A stretch of DNA of 64,000 nt from Paenibacillus donghaensis (GCF_002192415.1 NZ_CP021780.1:1612001-1676000); one strand, 5' to 3'. Counted from the stretch's first letter, positions 17,956 to 26,477 are shown. Notes: a model not told the origin generated them from the letters alone. Program-made: numbers and translations.

Positions 17956-18296
17956 TCTTTTTTATCTACCTCTGGTCCTCTTTCATCCACCTCAGGTTCA
18001 TCATCATCTTCTTCTGAATTTGTAGTGTTTTTATCAAAGATCGCCTGGGCCATACTTTCAAACTTTTTCGAAGCGCTCATGAAGAAATCTGCAAATTTGT
18101 TGAACATTTCTGCTTTGACCAGAATGACAGCGCCCTTGCGCTTATTCCCGAAAACGATGAATTTCTCACCTGGCTTGATATCAAGTTCTTCCCTTGCTTC
18201 TCTAGGAATAACAATTTGTCCTCTCTCACCCATTGATGTTGTTCCCAGCACTTTGCCGTGCCCGAATCCATGACTGTTTTCTTTTTTATGCTGCAT
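17952..18296 (-). CDS. AbrB/SpoVT-type DNA-binding protein
   Basis: 114 residues. The swapped-hairpin domain GTTSMGERGQIVIPREAREELDIKPGEKFIV spans about 18-50, followed by a helix and a very acidic tail (EEDDDEPEVDERGPEVDKKE). AbrB-like proteins bind DNA as dimers or tetramers. ATG 18296 is preceded on its strand by AGGAGAG. It is first in an operon with the AarF gene and lies 33 bases from a perfect 24-base palindrome, which may be its own operator. Confidence 0.9.
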   Translation of the reverse strand: MQHKKENSHGFGHGKVLGTTSMGERGQIVIPREAREELDIKPGEKFIVFGNKRKGAVILVKAEMFNKFADFFMSASKKFESMAQAIFDKNTTNSEEDDDEPEVDERGPEVDKKE

Positions 18297-18328
18297 TATA
18301 AATCTCTCCTTTGATAATCAATCTACAT

Positions 18329-18352
18329 ATTAGTATGATATTTCATACTAAT
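18329..18352. promoter_or_regulatory. Perfect palindrome in the abrB-like promoter
   Basis: ATTAGTATGA, TATT, TCATACTAAT: 10-base arms with no mismatch, 33 bases upstream of the AbrB-like start. The size fits a dimeric repressor. The AT-rich symmetric sequence would also suit PadR- or TetR-type proteins encoded elsewhere. Confidence 0.6.
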
Positions 18353-18593
18353 CATATTTTCAATGATTGTGTTGACTAAAGGCTACAAACCGTTATTTGT
18401 CTGAAATTCGTCTAAAAATACTGTTCTAGATCCGCGATAAACAAGCATTCTTCCGCGTTTGTGTGAATACCATTATGAATGGTGCAAAGTCCGTAATCTT
18501 TAGGGTAGGAGAAAGGGGCACGAATGATGGAAGGGTCAGGCCTTAGTCAGGGAAAGAAAAGGATCACAGCGAAGATAAGAGGTTACCTGGGGC

Positions 18594-19088
18594 ATGAAGA
18601 TCATCGTGACCTCGAAATCCGGAACGAATAAGGTTACGTACACGATAATTGTGAGTTCTCCGAATTTAGCATTGAATAGACCTGCGACGGTTGACAGTAC
18701 GTGCAACGCCTCGCAAACTGCGGCCAAAGCTGTGGAAGGCAGCGTCATCAACGATAGCAAATGGTGCTCCAAGTCCAGCAACCGCTCACTGCAGATCGAT
18801 CTTGGCTCTGTGAAGCAAGTGAATCAATTCGTCATCAAGCACGCAGCGGAAGGCGGAGAGACCACTTCATATAACACGAAAGCTTATAATATTCAGGTCA
18901 GTATTAATGGTACGGATTGGAGCACAGTAGTCAAAGTGGCCAATAATACAAAAAGCGTGACGGTAGACAATATCGCTTCAGTATCAGCAAGATATATCAA
19001 GTTGAACGTTACGACGCCTACGCAAACCACAAACCCTGCGGCAAGAATCTATGAGTTCGAGGTCTACGGACCAAGTGTTACACCCTAA
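18594..19088 (+). pseudogene. C-terminal fragment of a secreted protein with an F5/8 type C (CBM32-like) domain
   Basis: The frame encodes the end of a cadherin-like strand (VTSKSGTNKVTYTIIVSS), then a discoidin domain: NLALNRPATVDST, KAVEGSVINDSKWCSKSSNRSLQIDLG, and an end in ARIYEFEVYGP. Such domains bind sugars and occur at the C-terminus of large exported glycoside hydrolases. There is no signal peptide or catalytic part, and the ATG at 18594 falls inside a domain. It is therefore the tail of a much longer lost gene. A structured repeat copy lies just after it. Confidence 0.7.
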
Positions 19089-19147
19089 TATTGTGACGTA
19101 TGGGGGGCGCAAAGGAATTTAATTGAAGAATGCATAGGGATGGCCTT

Positions 19148-19205
19148 AAAACTTGCCGTTATAGACAGCGCGCTGAACCGTATCATAAGTAGCGGCAAGT
19201 TTTTT
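19148..19205. repeat. Dispersed structured repeat, copy 3 (best preserved)
   Basis: Perfect 11-base outer arms AAAACTTGCCG (19148-19158) and CGGCAAGTTTT (19193-19203) enclose an inner hairpin TGA-ACCGTA-TCA, and the whole ends in a T run. It could act as a terminator for the preceding fragment, but the same internal sequence recurs at 11578, 13770 and 25693. Confidence 0.7.
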
Positions 19206-19369
19206 GAGAAAAACTCGCATCAGAATGATCATGTTAGGGTGTTAGCATGATTTGTGAACATTTTGGAAAAATGTCTTTTAATAAGCGAACAATGCGCTCC
19301 TTTACCAGCTATAGGCCGGTGTAGGAGCGCATTGTTGTAGTCAATATCCGGTTGCTCTACTTGGGGATG

Positions 19370-20041
19370 CTACATTTTTTGCAAAAAAGCTAATCCGTGC
19401 AAACTATAGCCTAATAAACCTTTATCTTCACAAGTTTGCAAATGAAATTGAATCCATTGTTCAAAATCTTCCTGATTAGCCTCATTTATTTTATTCGAAA
19501 GAAGATATCCGATCCCATCTGTTCCAATATGAGCAACTATTTCTGTATTATAGACTTTTGCGATTTGTTCGATTTCTAGTGGAGACATATGTAGGAATAT
19601 ACCATCCTTTGTTTTGTTATTATACCAAGTAAGTACATCTTCCATATTTTCAAGTCTATCGCGTATGTTCAGTACTGAATTTGCTGTGTTGTTAATATAT
19701 GAAATAGCCAAAAGTCCTTTTGGTTTTAACACACGTAAGCATTCTTTCATTGCAAGCTTTCTTTCTTCGTTACCGATATGATAAAATGCTCCCATATTCA
19801 AAACAACATCAAATGTTTCGCTTTCGAAATGTGATAAATCAGTTATACTTCCCGTATAAATATCAGCCAAAATTGGCTTTTTATCTTGCTTACCTCTTAT
19901 AATATCAACATTATGAGGAACAATATCTCCGGCTATTACCTTATACCCCAACTCTGCCAGTTTAAATGAATAATTCCCTGTTCCTGCACAACCATCAAGG
20001 ATGTATGCCCCTTTTTTAAAGAGTTTTTCAAAATATATCAT
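19370..20041 (-). CDS. Class I SAM-dependent methyltransferase, 5' end fused to another gene
   Basis: 223 residues from ATG 20041 with the SAM-binding motif ILDGCAGTGNYSFKLAELG, the acidic loop VIAGDIVP, and MGAFYHIGNEERKLAMKECLRVLKPKG. The same frame stays open upstream (DEDGRFFRDNGHQVEWITS) and belongs to the family's N-terminal region. The true start was therefore upstream and has been replaced by the tail of a second methyltransferase gene at about 20095. It may still be expressed from 20041, but it lacks roughly the first 40-50 residues. Substrate unknown. Confidence 0.7.
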   Translation of the reverse strand: MIYFEKLFKKGAYILDGCAGTGNYSFKLAELGYKVIAGDIVPHNVDIIRGKQDKKPILADIYTGSITDLSHFESETFDVVLNMGAFYHIGNEERKLAMKECLRVLKPKGLLAISYINNTANSVLNIRDRLENMEDVLTWYNNKTKDGIFLHMSPLEIEQIAKVYNTEIVAHIGTDGIGYLLSNKINEANQEDFEQWIQFHLQTCEDKGLLGYSLHGLAFLQKM

Positions 20042-20055
20042 AGAAGTTATCCATT

Positions 20056-20527
20056 CTACTTGATGTCCGTTATCTCTAAAAAATCTGCCGTCTTCATCAT
20101 ATGATCAGAATGTGTACCAAGATACTCAACATATTCATCTGCTGTGAACTCCCGTCCACTATAGAATTCACGACGTTCAAAATCAACAAATCCATAATTG
20201 ACAACATTCTCGTACGTTAACTTTTGTGTATATGGAGTTTCAGTGCGAAAGTAATCGTTATATACTTTTTGTATTTTATTATATAAGGCTTCGTTAGGCG
20301 TTCTATAATCACCGTACATCAACATCATTGCAAGAGTACCGCCAGTTTTCAAAAGCTCAAAGGATCGTGAGACGCCAATTTCTTCTGTATCCACTGCATT
20401 GCAGCAGCAGAATATATTAGATCAAACTGTGTTTCTTGATGATGTCAGCAAAAACATCATTGCCATAATGAGGACGCCATTTGTCAAATTTCTCAGGAAT
20501 CGTGTCAAATACCCTTCTAAACTCCAT
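20056..20527 (-). pseudogene. Broken SAM-dependent methyltransferase (trans-aconitate type)
   Basis: ATG 20527, with GGGAGAGGG upstream, starts EFRRVFDTIPEKFDKWRPHYGND, the usual N-terminus of this family. The SAM-binding core is then missing. Sequence resumes at FDLIYSAAAMQWI in another frame, changes frame again to SFELLKTGGTLAMMLMYGD, and ends at GREFTADEYVEYLGTHSDHM before joining the neighbouring methyltransferase. One deletion plus frameshifts make it inactive. Confidence 0.75.
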
Positions 20528-20582
20528 ATTACCCTCTCCCTCACAAATATTCTTTAGCAGGTGTTCAATGATTAGTTCAATA

Positions 20583-20611
20583 GAAAAAAGCCTGGAACAA
20601 TATCCGGCTTC
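20583..20611 (-). terminator. Terminator-like hairpin upstream of the methyltransferase remnants
   Basis: On the minus strand AAGCCGGATATTGTTCCAGG leads into CTTTTTTC: AAGCC pairs with GGCTT and is followed by a T-run. It would end a minus-strand gene that is no longer present. Confidence 0.45.
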
Positions 20612-20768
20612 TAGAGTAAATATGGGACTTCAATATTGCACCAAGACTTCAATCTAAATGATAACAGAATCCAAAAAAATATTCTAGTAATTTCTGGGCG
20701 AAGTGTTAGCATTAGGTTACCGGTAAAAAAATTGTGGTGCGCACAGCTACATAGGATGGAGTTCACGA

Positions 20769-21091
20769 ATGAAGGGTTTCGACTTAAGTGAGGGTTTTAT
20801 TGGGAGATCGTAAGGCCAATAATAGCCAAACGTTTCCCGCAACTATTGGAAAAACATGCTGCTGGATTAATTGGTTATGGCTCGGATGTCCTAGGTTATG
20901 ATGATGATTTATCAAGAGATCATGAATGGGGAGCGAGATGCTACATTTGGCTGCTTGACTCGGGTTATGATAAGTACGCTGCAAGCCTTAATCAAGCATT
21001 TGATGAAGGAGTTCCAACTTTATTCAAGGGGTATCCTTCCCGTTTTTTCGTAGATGAGTCTCATGAGGTGCTTATACCCTATAATGGATGA
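20769..21091 (+). pseudogene. DUF4037-type nucleotidyltransferase fragment, frameshifted and truncated
   Basis: ATG 20769 (upstream GGATGGAG) reads MKGFDLSEGF, then loses frame by one base. The homologous frame is FYWEIVRPIIAKRFPQLLEK, followed by GYGSDVLGYDDDLSRDHEWGARCYIWL, the GS...D pattern of DUF4037 proteins. It ends after SHEVLIPYNG at about 107 residues, while the family is around 300 residues long. A frameshift and a C-terminal deletion both apply. Confidence 0.6.
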
Positions 21092-21156
21092 TATCGCAAT
21101 ATAACGACAAGAGCGGAACACAGGTCAACAGCCCTATGTCCTGCTCTTATTTACAT

Positions 21157-21300
21157 TCACTCGTTCTCTCGCGCTTTCTCATACTCCACCTCAACCATTT
21201 TGAAAAAGTTGAACGGCTTGATTTTTAGCCCTTTGCAAAGGTCAAAAATTTTTTTGACGGAAGGTTCGTTTCTGCCAACCTCAATCATGTACTGGTCAAT
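21157..21300 (-). pseudogene. C-terminal fragment of an XRE-type HTH regulator
   Basis: The minus-strand translation MIEVGRNEPSVKKIFDLCKG and onward ends ...EYEKARENE at TGA 21157-21159. It matches closely the fragment at 29646-29900 (MIEVGRNEPSVTKIFDLCKG). Only the last third of a small HTH protein remains. A hairpin at 21108-21146 after it (minus strand) is probably its old terminator. Confidence 0.6.
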
Positions 21301-21474
21301 CTCGTATTATTTGCAGTTTATCATTTCTGGTCTCCTTGGCTTATAGTCGCAAGAATTGTGGCATTTTCACCATTATTTTATTTGGTATACAAAAAAGATT
21401 CTTTGAAATTGGGAATATTCGTACATTGCTTGGCTAACTTTACAGATGTAATAGCTTTAGTGATGTTATTGTGA
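21301..21474 (+). pseudogene. C-terminal fragment of a CPBP intramembrane metalloprotease
   Basis: The frame LVLFAVYHFWSPWLIVARIV, FYLVYKKDSLKLGIFVHCLA ends at TGA 21472-21474. It resembles the third and fourth conserved motifs of CPBP (Abi) proteases, including the terminal H..AN motif. It starts abruptly at the junction with the HTH fragment and has no start codon. Confidence 0.55.
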
Positions 21475-21719
21475 ACCGTACCGTAATCCCGTTTAAAAAA
21501 GGGAGCGGAGGTATTCAAGAACTTGCAAGGGACTTTTACAGGTCCTCGATGGGTCTTTAGTATGGTCGAACAAGCGGCCGACTGAGACTATGCGACGATT
21601 TTTTTTCGATATGCGTTTGGGATGTTGTCATGGCGGGGGTGGCCGGGTAATAGACATGATTAGAACTTTCAAATTTGGCTGAATTTGGAGTAAGAGCCAA
21701 GGAAACGGAGGGACAGATC

Positions 21720-22100
21720 ATGGCGGCACAGACAGTATCAGGCATCAGTCCGGTACAGGCCATTGCAGCTTACGGTGGCACACAAAGCGATGTCAGTTCT
21801 CTGGAGAAGCAGCGGAACCGGTTGCTGATGGAACTGGACAAGGTGAATGCAGCGCAGGGCGGAGAGATGCGGACTCCTTATCGCCGGGAGCAGCTGCAGC
21901 GGCAAATTCGACTGATGGAGGCCCAAATGGTACAGAAAAGTGGGAGTAGCACCCCGGTCGATTTTGTACTAGCTCCTCCGCTTCAAGACCATCTTCCGCT
22001 CTGGCGGACTGAAGGAAAGGGAGGCCTCAAGGGCGTCGGTCTGACCGATCCCCGGACGGCGACGGTAAACTCAGAGGGCCATTTCAACGCATTGATTTAG
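21720..22100 (+). CDS. FlxA-like coiled-coil protein
   Basis: 126 residues from ATG 21720, with GGAGGG 8 bases upstream; the earlier ATG at 21675 has no such site. After a Gly/Ala-rich start, residues 25-75 form a heptad coiled coil (SSLEKQRNRLLMELDKVNAAQ, YRREQLQRQIRLMEAQMVQ) like FlxA-domain proteins of Paenibacillus and Bacillus. Their role is not known. A strong terminator follows, so it is a single-gene unit. It lies intact between broken genes. Confidence 0.65.
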   Translation: MAAQTVSGISPVQAIAAYGGTQSDVSSLEKQRNRLLMELDKVNAAQGGEMRTPYRREQLQRQIRLMEAQMVQKSGSSTPVDFVLAPPLQDHLPLWRTEGKGGLKGVGLTDPRTATVNSEGHFNALI

Positions 22101-22111
22101 GCAAAAAAAGC

Positions 22112-22165
22112 GAAGGTGCGAAAAGCGTCCGGTGATGAACCGGCTTCTCGCACCTTCTTTTTTTA
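22112..22165 (+). terminator. Terminator after the FlxA-like gene
   Basis: GAAGGTGCGA (22112-22121) pairs with TCGCACCTTC (22148-22157), extended by AAGC/GCTT, then TTTTTTT. Confidence 0.8.
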
Positions 22166-22214
22166 AAGAGGCGGCAGAACTCCAAGGTTGGCTGATCTGG
22201 CTGTTATATAATTT

Positions 22215-23567
22215 CTACTGTACCAAACTATCCAATTCCGGCTGCAATTTGTTCCGCAGAACATACAGCATGACGGCACCGACAAGGAATGCGGCGGCAT
22301 CCGCAATGACAATCGACCAGACCACCCCGTGGAAGCCGTTCATTTGATTGGCGATATAAAGCACAGGAATCAGCGTAACTCCTTGAATAATTGACATAAT
22401 AAACGCGGCTGTTCCTTGTGCTGTTGCCTGGAAGACCCCGGTAAACAAAGTGGTCATTCCTGTAATGAACAAGGATAAGAACGTCACATGCAGAATGTAG
22501 CTGCCCATTTCAATTAATTGCGGGTCATTTGTAAATAGACCAATTAAATGGTCGGAAACTAAATAGACGATGATGCCGAATACGGCTGCTAACCCCACAA
22601 TCACTTTGGTCGTAAATCCAATGGTATTCTTCATGCGCAATTTATCCGCTGTAAAAGAGAAGGCAATGAGCGGCACGACCCCCTCGCATAAGCCCATTAG
22701 AATAAACTCAGGAAATTGCAATAAACGTGATGAAATTCCGTAAGCCGCTACGGCTGAATCCCCGTATTCGACAAGAAAATGGTTGAAGATAAGCGACATT
22801 GCCCCCAAAAAGATGCTCATAATAAAGACGGGAACCCCGATTTTGAATACATTGCCCAGAATGTCTTTGGTAGCCTTGAACCATTTTACGGAGACAGTTA
22901 AAAATTGGCTTTTATATCCCATATGGAGGGCGTAGTATACACTCGCAACCAAGTTAGAAATGACCGTAGCTGACGCAACGCCGATCACGTCCCAATGGAA
23001 CACGAAGATGACGAGTGCATCGAGAATGATATTTACAACAACACTTAGAATCATACCGATCATCGACGTGATGGCTGCACCCTCCGAGCGCACGATATTC
23101 TCCAGCGTGAAGAATAATACGACGAATGGTGAACCCATAAGCATAATAGTGACATAGTCCTTCGTGAATCCGAAGGAGTCAGGCGTTGCCCCCAGGCCAT
23201 GAACGATGGGATCGATCAACGGGAGACCCACGGCCATCACGATAAGACCGAGAACTAAGCTGCTGTAAAAAGCGAATGAAGACACTTGCTTTACGTCATC
23301 ATACTTTTTCTCTCCTAGCATACGGGAGATGTAGGTACCGCTGCCCATGCCAATCAAGTTGCCCAGCGCCATAATGATTGCGAATAGCGGCAAGGTTAGC
23401 GCGAGTGCGGTTAACATAGCAGTATTATGGAGTGTACCAAGGAAATAGGCATTCAAGATGGAGTATATGACATTCATTGATGTGCCTAGCATCATCGGTA
23501 TAGCGAAGTGAGCTACGGCCTTTGCGACCGGTGCTTTTTCAAAGTAATAAAGGTTTTCTGCATCCAT
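22215..23567 (-). CDS. MATE-family efflux transporter
   Basis: 450 residues with about twelve membrane helices in two six-helix halves. The start ENLYYFEKAPVAKAVAHFAIPMMLGTSMN and the segments MGSGTYISRMLGEKK and FLMGLCEGVVPLIAF fit the MATE family, which exports cationic drugs or metabolites with Na+ or H+ antiport. It is divergent from a TetR gene; three operator-like sequences lie between them, so induction by a pump substrate is likely. Confidence 0.92.
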   Translation of the reverse strand: MDAENLYYFEKAPVAKAVAHFAIPMMLGTSMNVIYSILNAYFLGTLHNTAMLTALALTLPLFAIIMALGNLIGMGSGTYISRMLGEKKYDDVKQVSSFAFYSSLVLGLIVMAVGLPLIDPIVHGLGATPDSFGFTKDYVTIMLMGSPFVVLFFTLENIVRSEGAAITSMIGMILSVVVNIILDALVIFVFHWDVIGVASATVISNLVASVYYALHMGYKSQFLTVSVKWFKATKDILGNVFKIGVPVFIMSIFLGAMSLIFNHFLVEYGDSAVAAYGISSRLLQFPEFILMGLCEGVVPLIAFSFTADKLRMKNTIGFTTKVIVGLAAVFGIIVYLVSDHLIGLFTNDPQLIEMGSYILHVTFLSLFITGMTTLFTGVFQATAQGTAAFIMSIIQGVTLIPVLYIANQMNGFHGVVWSIVIADAAAFLVGAVMLYVLRNKLQPELDSLVQ

Positions 23568-23596
23568 GTTGGATCACCACTTTCTTTATTTTATCC

Positions 23597-23685
23597 AATC
23601 TAACGGTGTTAGATTGAACCTTACAGTGTTAGATGATATCATGAACCTATAAACCTGTAAAGCATAAACTTACACTGTTAGATAA
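23597..23685. promoter_or_regulatory. Operator array between the MATE and TetR genes
   Basis: A palindrome AATCTAAC-GGT-GTTAGATT (23597-23615) is followed by CTTACAGTGTTAGATG (23620-23635) and CTTACACTGTTAGATA (23669-23684). The common half-site GTGTTAGAT/CTGTTAGAT suggests three TetR sites covering both promoters. Confidence 0.7.
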
Positions 23686-23698
23686 AGGGCGGATAACG

Positions 23699-24379
23699 AT
23701 GAAAAAGCAGCAGCCTCAAATTTCAGAGGACAGGATTCTGGAAGCCTCGTGGGAGCTTCTTGGAGAGGAGGACATCGAGAAATTCAGCATGAGACGATTG
23801 GCCGACAGGCTGGGGATTCAGGCTCCCTCCCTGTACTGGTACTTCAAGAGCAAACAGAATCTTTACCAGCGCCTGGCCAATCAGGTATCGAAGGTGATTC
23901 TGGAGGAGTTCCACTCCGAGGGGGATTGGAAGGAGCAACTGACAGGGCTTGCGGTAACAGTACGGAGCGTGCTCAGCCGATATCCCTGCTCTACGCAGCT
24001 CATGATGATGACGCTGCCCCACGAACCGGACATCATCCGGTTCACCAACCGTATGCTGCTCTGCGTGGAATCGACGCCGCTTGCGCAAGCGCAGAAAATG
24101 CAAGTGGTTACTACGCTTGTGAACTATGTCTTCTACTTCGTTCTAGACAATTATCAGCATGAGCACAATGTCTCTGCGATCCTTAAAGACCAGGGAGCAC
24201 CTCCGGGTGAGGAGCTGATTCGGGTCCTGGATTCCATGAGCGAGACAGATGCGGGACTGTTCAGGAGGATGTTTACGAACGGGCTGTTCGAGCTAATGGG
24301 GACCGATGGGGCGTTTGAGTTCGGCCTGAAGCTGATTCTGCTCGGGATTGAGCAGGTGATAAAGGAGCAGGAGAAGTAG
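23699..24379 (+). CDS. TetR-family transcriptional regulator of the MATE pump
   Basis: 226 residues. The N-terminal HTH (DRILEASWELLGEEDIEKFSMRRLADRLGIQAPSLYWYFKSKQNL) is followed by an all-helical ligand domain of the TetR_C_1 (tetracycline-repressor) type. It is divergent from the MATE transporter, and repeated operator-like sites lie between them. The likely role is repression of the pump and of itself until a drug or metabolite binds. ATG 23699 follows GGGCGGATAACG. Confidence 0.92.
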   Translation: MKKQQPQISEDRILEASWELLGEEDIEKFSMRRLADRLGIQAPSLYWYFKSKQNLYQRLANQVSKVILEEFHSEGDWKEQLTGLAVTVRSVLSRYPCSTQLMMMTLPHEPDIIRFTNRMLLCVESTPLAQAQKMQVVTTLVNYVFYFVLDNYQHEHNVSAILKDQGAPPGEELIRVLDSMSETDAGLFRRMFTNGLFELMGTDGAFEFGLKLILLGIEQVIKEQEK

Positions 24380-24386
24380 TATGTAC

Positions 24387-24424
24387 AAAACCGCTCATCC
24401 GGTTATCGGATGGGCGGTTTCGCT
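24387..24424 (+). terminator. Terminator after the TetR gene
   Basis: AAAACCGCTCATCCG, loop GTTAT, then CGGATGGGCGGTTT, 8 bases after the stop. The stretch after it, up to 24640, holds only an unassigned C-terminal-like frame (LAYDFLLCEKKPLPKYGWKQ, stop at 24555) without a start. Confidence 0.75.
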
Positions 24425-24644
24425 GGGGCTTACCGTTTACCCTAAAATTACAAAGCAGTCGATCACTACGGTCGGAACGATGCGTCTTGCCTATGATTTT
24501 TTGCTGTGCGAAAAAAAGCCCCTACCCAAATACGGGTGGAAGCAGGTGAAGGAATGAGAAACTAACGGTTAAATTCCGAGAGAGAAGTGGGAATATGGCA
24601 GACCATATCCGCTTTGTCAATTGTCGCTCCTGTATGTCTGACGG

Positions 24645-25526
24645 CTACCATGTTTTTGACCACATTTCCCGGTGGCAGGCGGTTTCAAACCCGATTTTGG
24701 GATAGAAGTCGGGGGCACCTCCGAAACAATATGTAGCCCCCAGCTGTTCAGTGCGTTTCATTAGCTCGGTTACGGCTACAGTTGCCAGCCCTAAACTGCG
24801 ATATCGCGGAGCTGTAGCGAGTGGTTCAAGATATGCAAAATCGTTCATACCATCAACCCACATTCCGGCAAAACAGGCGTACTCTCCATTGGGAGCTTTT
24901 ATAATTGCGGTAAGGTCCTTTCTGAAATGTGGTCCACTCTGCATGAGCAGTCTGGAATCAAGGTCATCGTCAGGCTCGTCACCATGGTTGAATCCCCGCC
25001 ACAATACATCGTTAATTTTACGCAGGTCATTTTCATTTTCTAAAGTGATGAAAGTGAATCCCTCGGGTAATGTGCGCGTGGAAAAACCTGAAACGTAATT
25101 GTAAACTCGGATCGGCTCACTGTATGTCTTGTGATATTCTTTTTGGACAAGCAATTTTATTAGTTCTTCTTCATAGTCATATACCCTAACATCCAGGCTG
25201 TATTGGTCAGATGATCTCTTAGATAGCTCTGTCTCTGCATATTCAACCATTTCTTGTTTTAAAAAATCATATCCTTCTTTGGTTGAAAAGTAGCATTCGC
25301 CAATGTTCATTTCATAGCAAGCTACACCTACCATTTCTTCGTTCTCCTCCCAAATACCGAATCGGTGTGTTAGAGAATGTTCAAAATAAGGATGTGTATG
25401 CGCATACTCCCAAAAAGGCTGCGGGACATTACCACCCAACTGATATTTGTTGAAGTTTAATCGCATGAACTGAGAGACTCTTTCGAAATCGGAAAGTAAT
25501 CTATACCTTCTTAATGTGATCTTCAT
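24645..25526 (-). CDS. GNAT-family N-acetyltransferase
   Basis: 293 residues. The acetyl-CoA-binding block is near the C-terminus (APRYRSLGLATVAVTELMKRTEQLG, FGGAPDFYPKIGFE); the N-terminal half is a second, divergent GNAT-like lobe. Substrate unknown. It stands alone on the minus strand between the TetR unit and the MarR gene. Confidence 0.85.
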   Translation of the reverse strand: MKITLRRYRLLSDFERVSQFMRLNFNKYQLGGNVPQPFWEYAHTHPYFEHSLTHRFGIWEENEEMVGVACYEMNIGECYFSTKEGYDFLKQEMVEYAETELSKRSSDQYSLDVRVYDYEEELIKLLVQKEYHKTYSEPIRVYNYVSGFSTRTLPEGFTFITLENENDLRKINDVLWRGFNHGDEPDDDLDSRLLMQSGPHFRKDLTAIIKAPNGEYACFAGMWVDGMNDFAYLEPLATAPRYRSLGLATVAVTELMKRTEQLGATYCFGGAPDFYPKIGFETACHREMWSKTW

Positions 25527-25692
25527 GTTTTTCCTTCGGATTTAATAATAGGTCATATATGCTGGAAGGATAGGCCTGACAATTCTTGTTGATTGGAGTA
25601 GCAACTATCACTTCGATATGTCCTCCTCCATCATTATATAAGATAGGGTATCATGAAATTTTCATGTAATCTATGTAGAGAACATATTAAAC

Positions 25693-25750
25693 AAAACTTG
25701 CCGCTTCAGCCAGCACGGTGAACCGTATCACAAGTAGGGCGAAAATTTCA
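25693..25750. repeat. Dispersed structured repeat, copy 4
   Basis: AAAACTTGCCGCTTCAGCC, then ACGGTGAACCGTATCACAAG, then TAGGGCGAAAATTTC. The inner hairpin GTGA-ACCGTA-TCAC is perfect, but the right outer arm has decayed. A short orphan frame after it (25771-25870, KIPAPTLLVLEGKGG...) has no start. Confidence 0.6.
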
Positions 25751-25908
25751 GGGGAAATAGCCTCTGAATAAGATTCCTGCGCCGACGTTGCTTGTGCTGG
25801 AAGGGAAAGGAGGAGTGACTGCGTACAGCCCTCAACTTTACCATCCGGGTACGCACAAGCTCGTAGGATAGGCTCGGCCTGATCGTCTCGTAGATCGTTT
25901 TTTACTTG

Positions 25909-26340
25909 CTACATGGTCGCTTTTACTTTGATTAATAATTTCATGAAGGTCTCGGTTTCTTTTTCGTTAAGACCCCGGGTAATGCTTTTTTCTACTTCCA
26001 TGAATATTTCGTTGAATTCCTCGACGAGGTCACTCCCCTTTTTCAATAAGTATATTTTTTTTTGCCGCTCGTTATCTTCCGGGATTACCCGTTTAATGTA
26101 CCCCTTTTTCTCCAGCCCTTGAAGCATGCTGGTGATGGTGGCTCCCTTACGGTTAAAATGGTCGGCCAAATCCTTCTGGATCACACCGTTATCCTGATTT
26201 TCAAAAATGTAGCCCATCATCCGCCCCTGCTGAGCGTTCAGATCCAGTTCTGACAATCGGGTATTTGCCATGCTTCTAATTTTCATTCCGATAGTTACAA
26301 TCAAATCCGAATAGGGGGTATGAAAAGTTTGTTCTGTCAT
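25909..26340 (-). CDS. MarR-family transcriptional regulator
   Basis: 143 residues from ATG 26340; an in-frame ATG at 26361 would add seven residues and fall inside the promoter palindrome region. The winged helix includes LDLNAQQGRMMGYIFENQDNG, KDLADHFNRKGATITSMLQGLEKKGYI and the wing PEDNERQKKIYL. It is divergent from the amidohydrolase/MFS unit, with two identical TTAGAATTCTAA palindromes between them. It probably represses both directions. Confidence 0.92.
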   Translation of the reverse strand: MTEQTFHTPYSDLIVTIGMKIRSMANTRLSELDLNAQQGRMMGYIFENQDNGVIQKDLADHFNRKGATITSMLQGLEKKGYIKRVIPEDNERQKKIYLLKKGSDLVEEFNEIFMEVEKSITRGLNEKETETFMKLLIKVKATM

Positions 26341-26365
26341 CCTGCAGCCGACTCCTGTCATATAG

Positions 26366-26377
26366 TTAGAATTCTAA
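26366..26377. promoter_or_regulatory. MarR operator, proximal to the regulator gene
   Basis: The perfect palindrome TTAGAATTCTAA lies 25 bases upstream of the MarR start. It is identical to the one at 26456. Confidence 0.7.
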
Positions 26378-26448
26378 TTATAAGCAATCTTAATAGTTAG
26401 ATGAGTTACTGTCAACTTCATATAGCTATAAACCATTTAATTAGATTA

Positions 26449-26477
26449 TTGACAATTAGAATTCTAACTGTTATATT
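26449..26477 (+). promoter_or_regulatory. Sigma-A promoter of the amidohydrolase gene with the second MarR operator in its spacer
   Basis: TTGACA (26449-26454), a 17-base spacer and TATATT (26472-26477). The palindrome TTAGAATTCTAA (26456-26467) occupies the spacer, so a bound MarR dimer would block RNA polymerase. Confidence 0.8.

Noticed and set aside
24425..24555. Orphan frame ending LAYDFLLCEKKPLPKYGWKQVKE
   Set aside because: No start codon with a ribosome binding site, and it begins inside the terminator. It may be a gene remnant but cannot be assigned.
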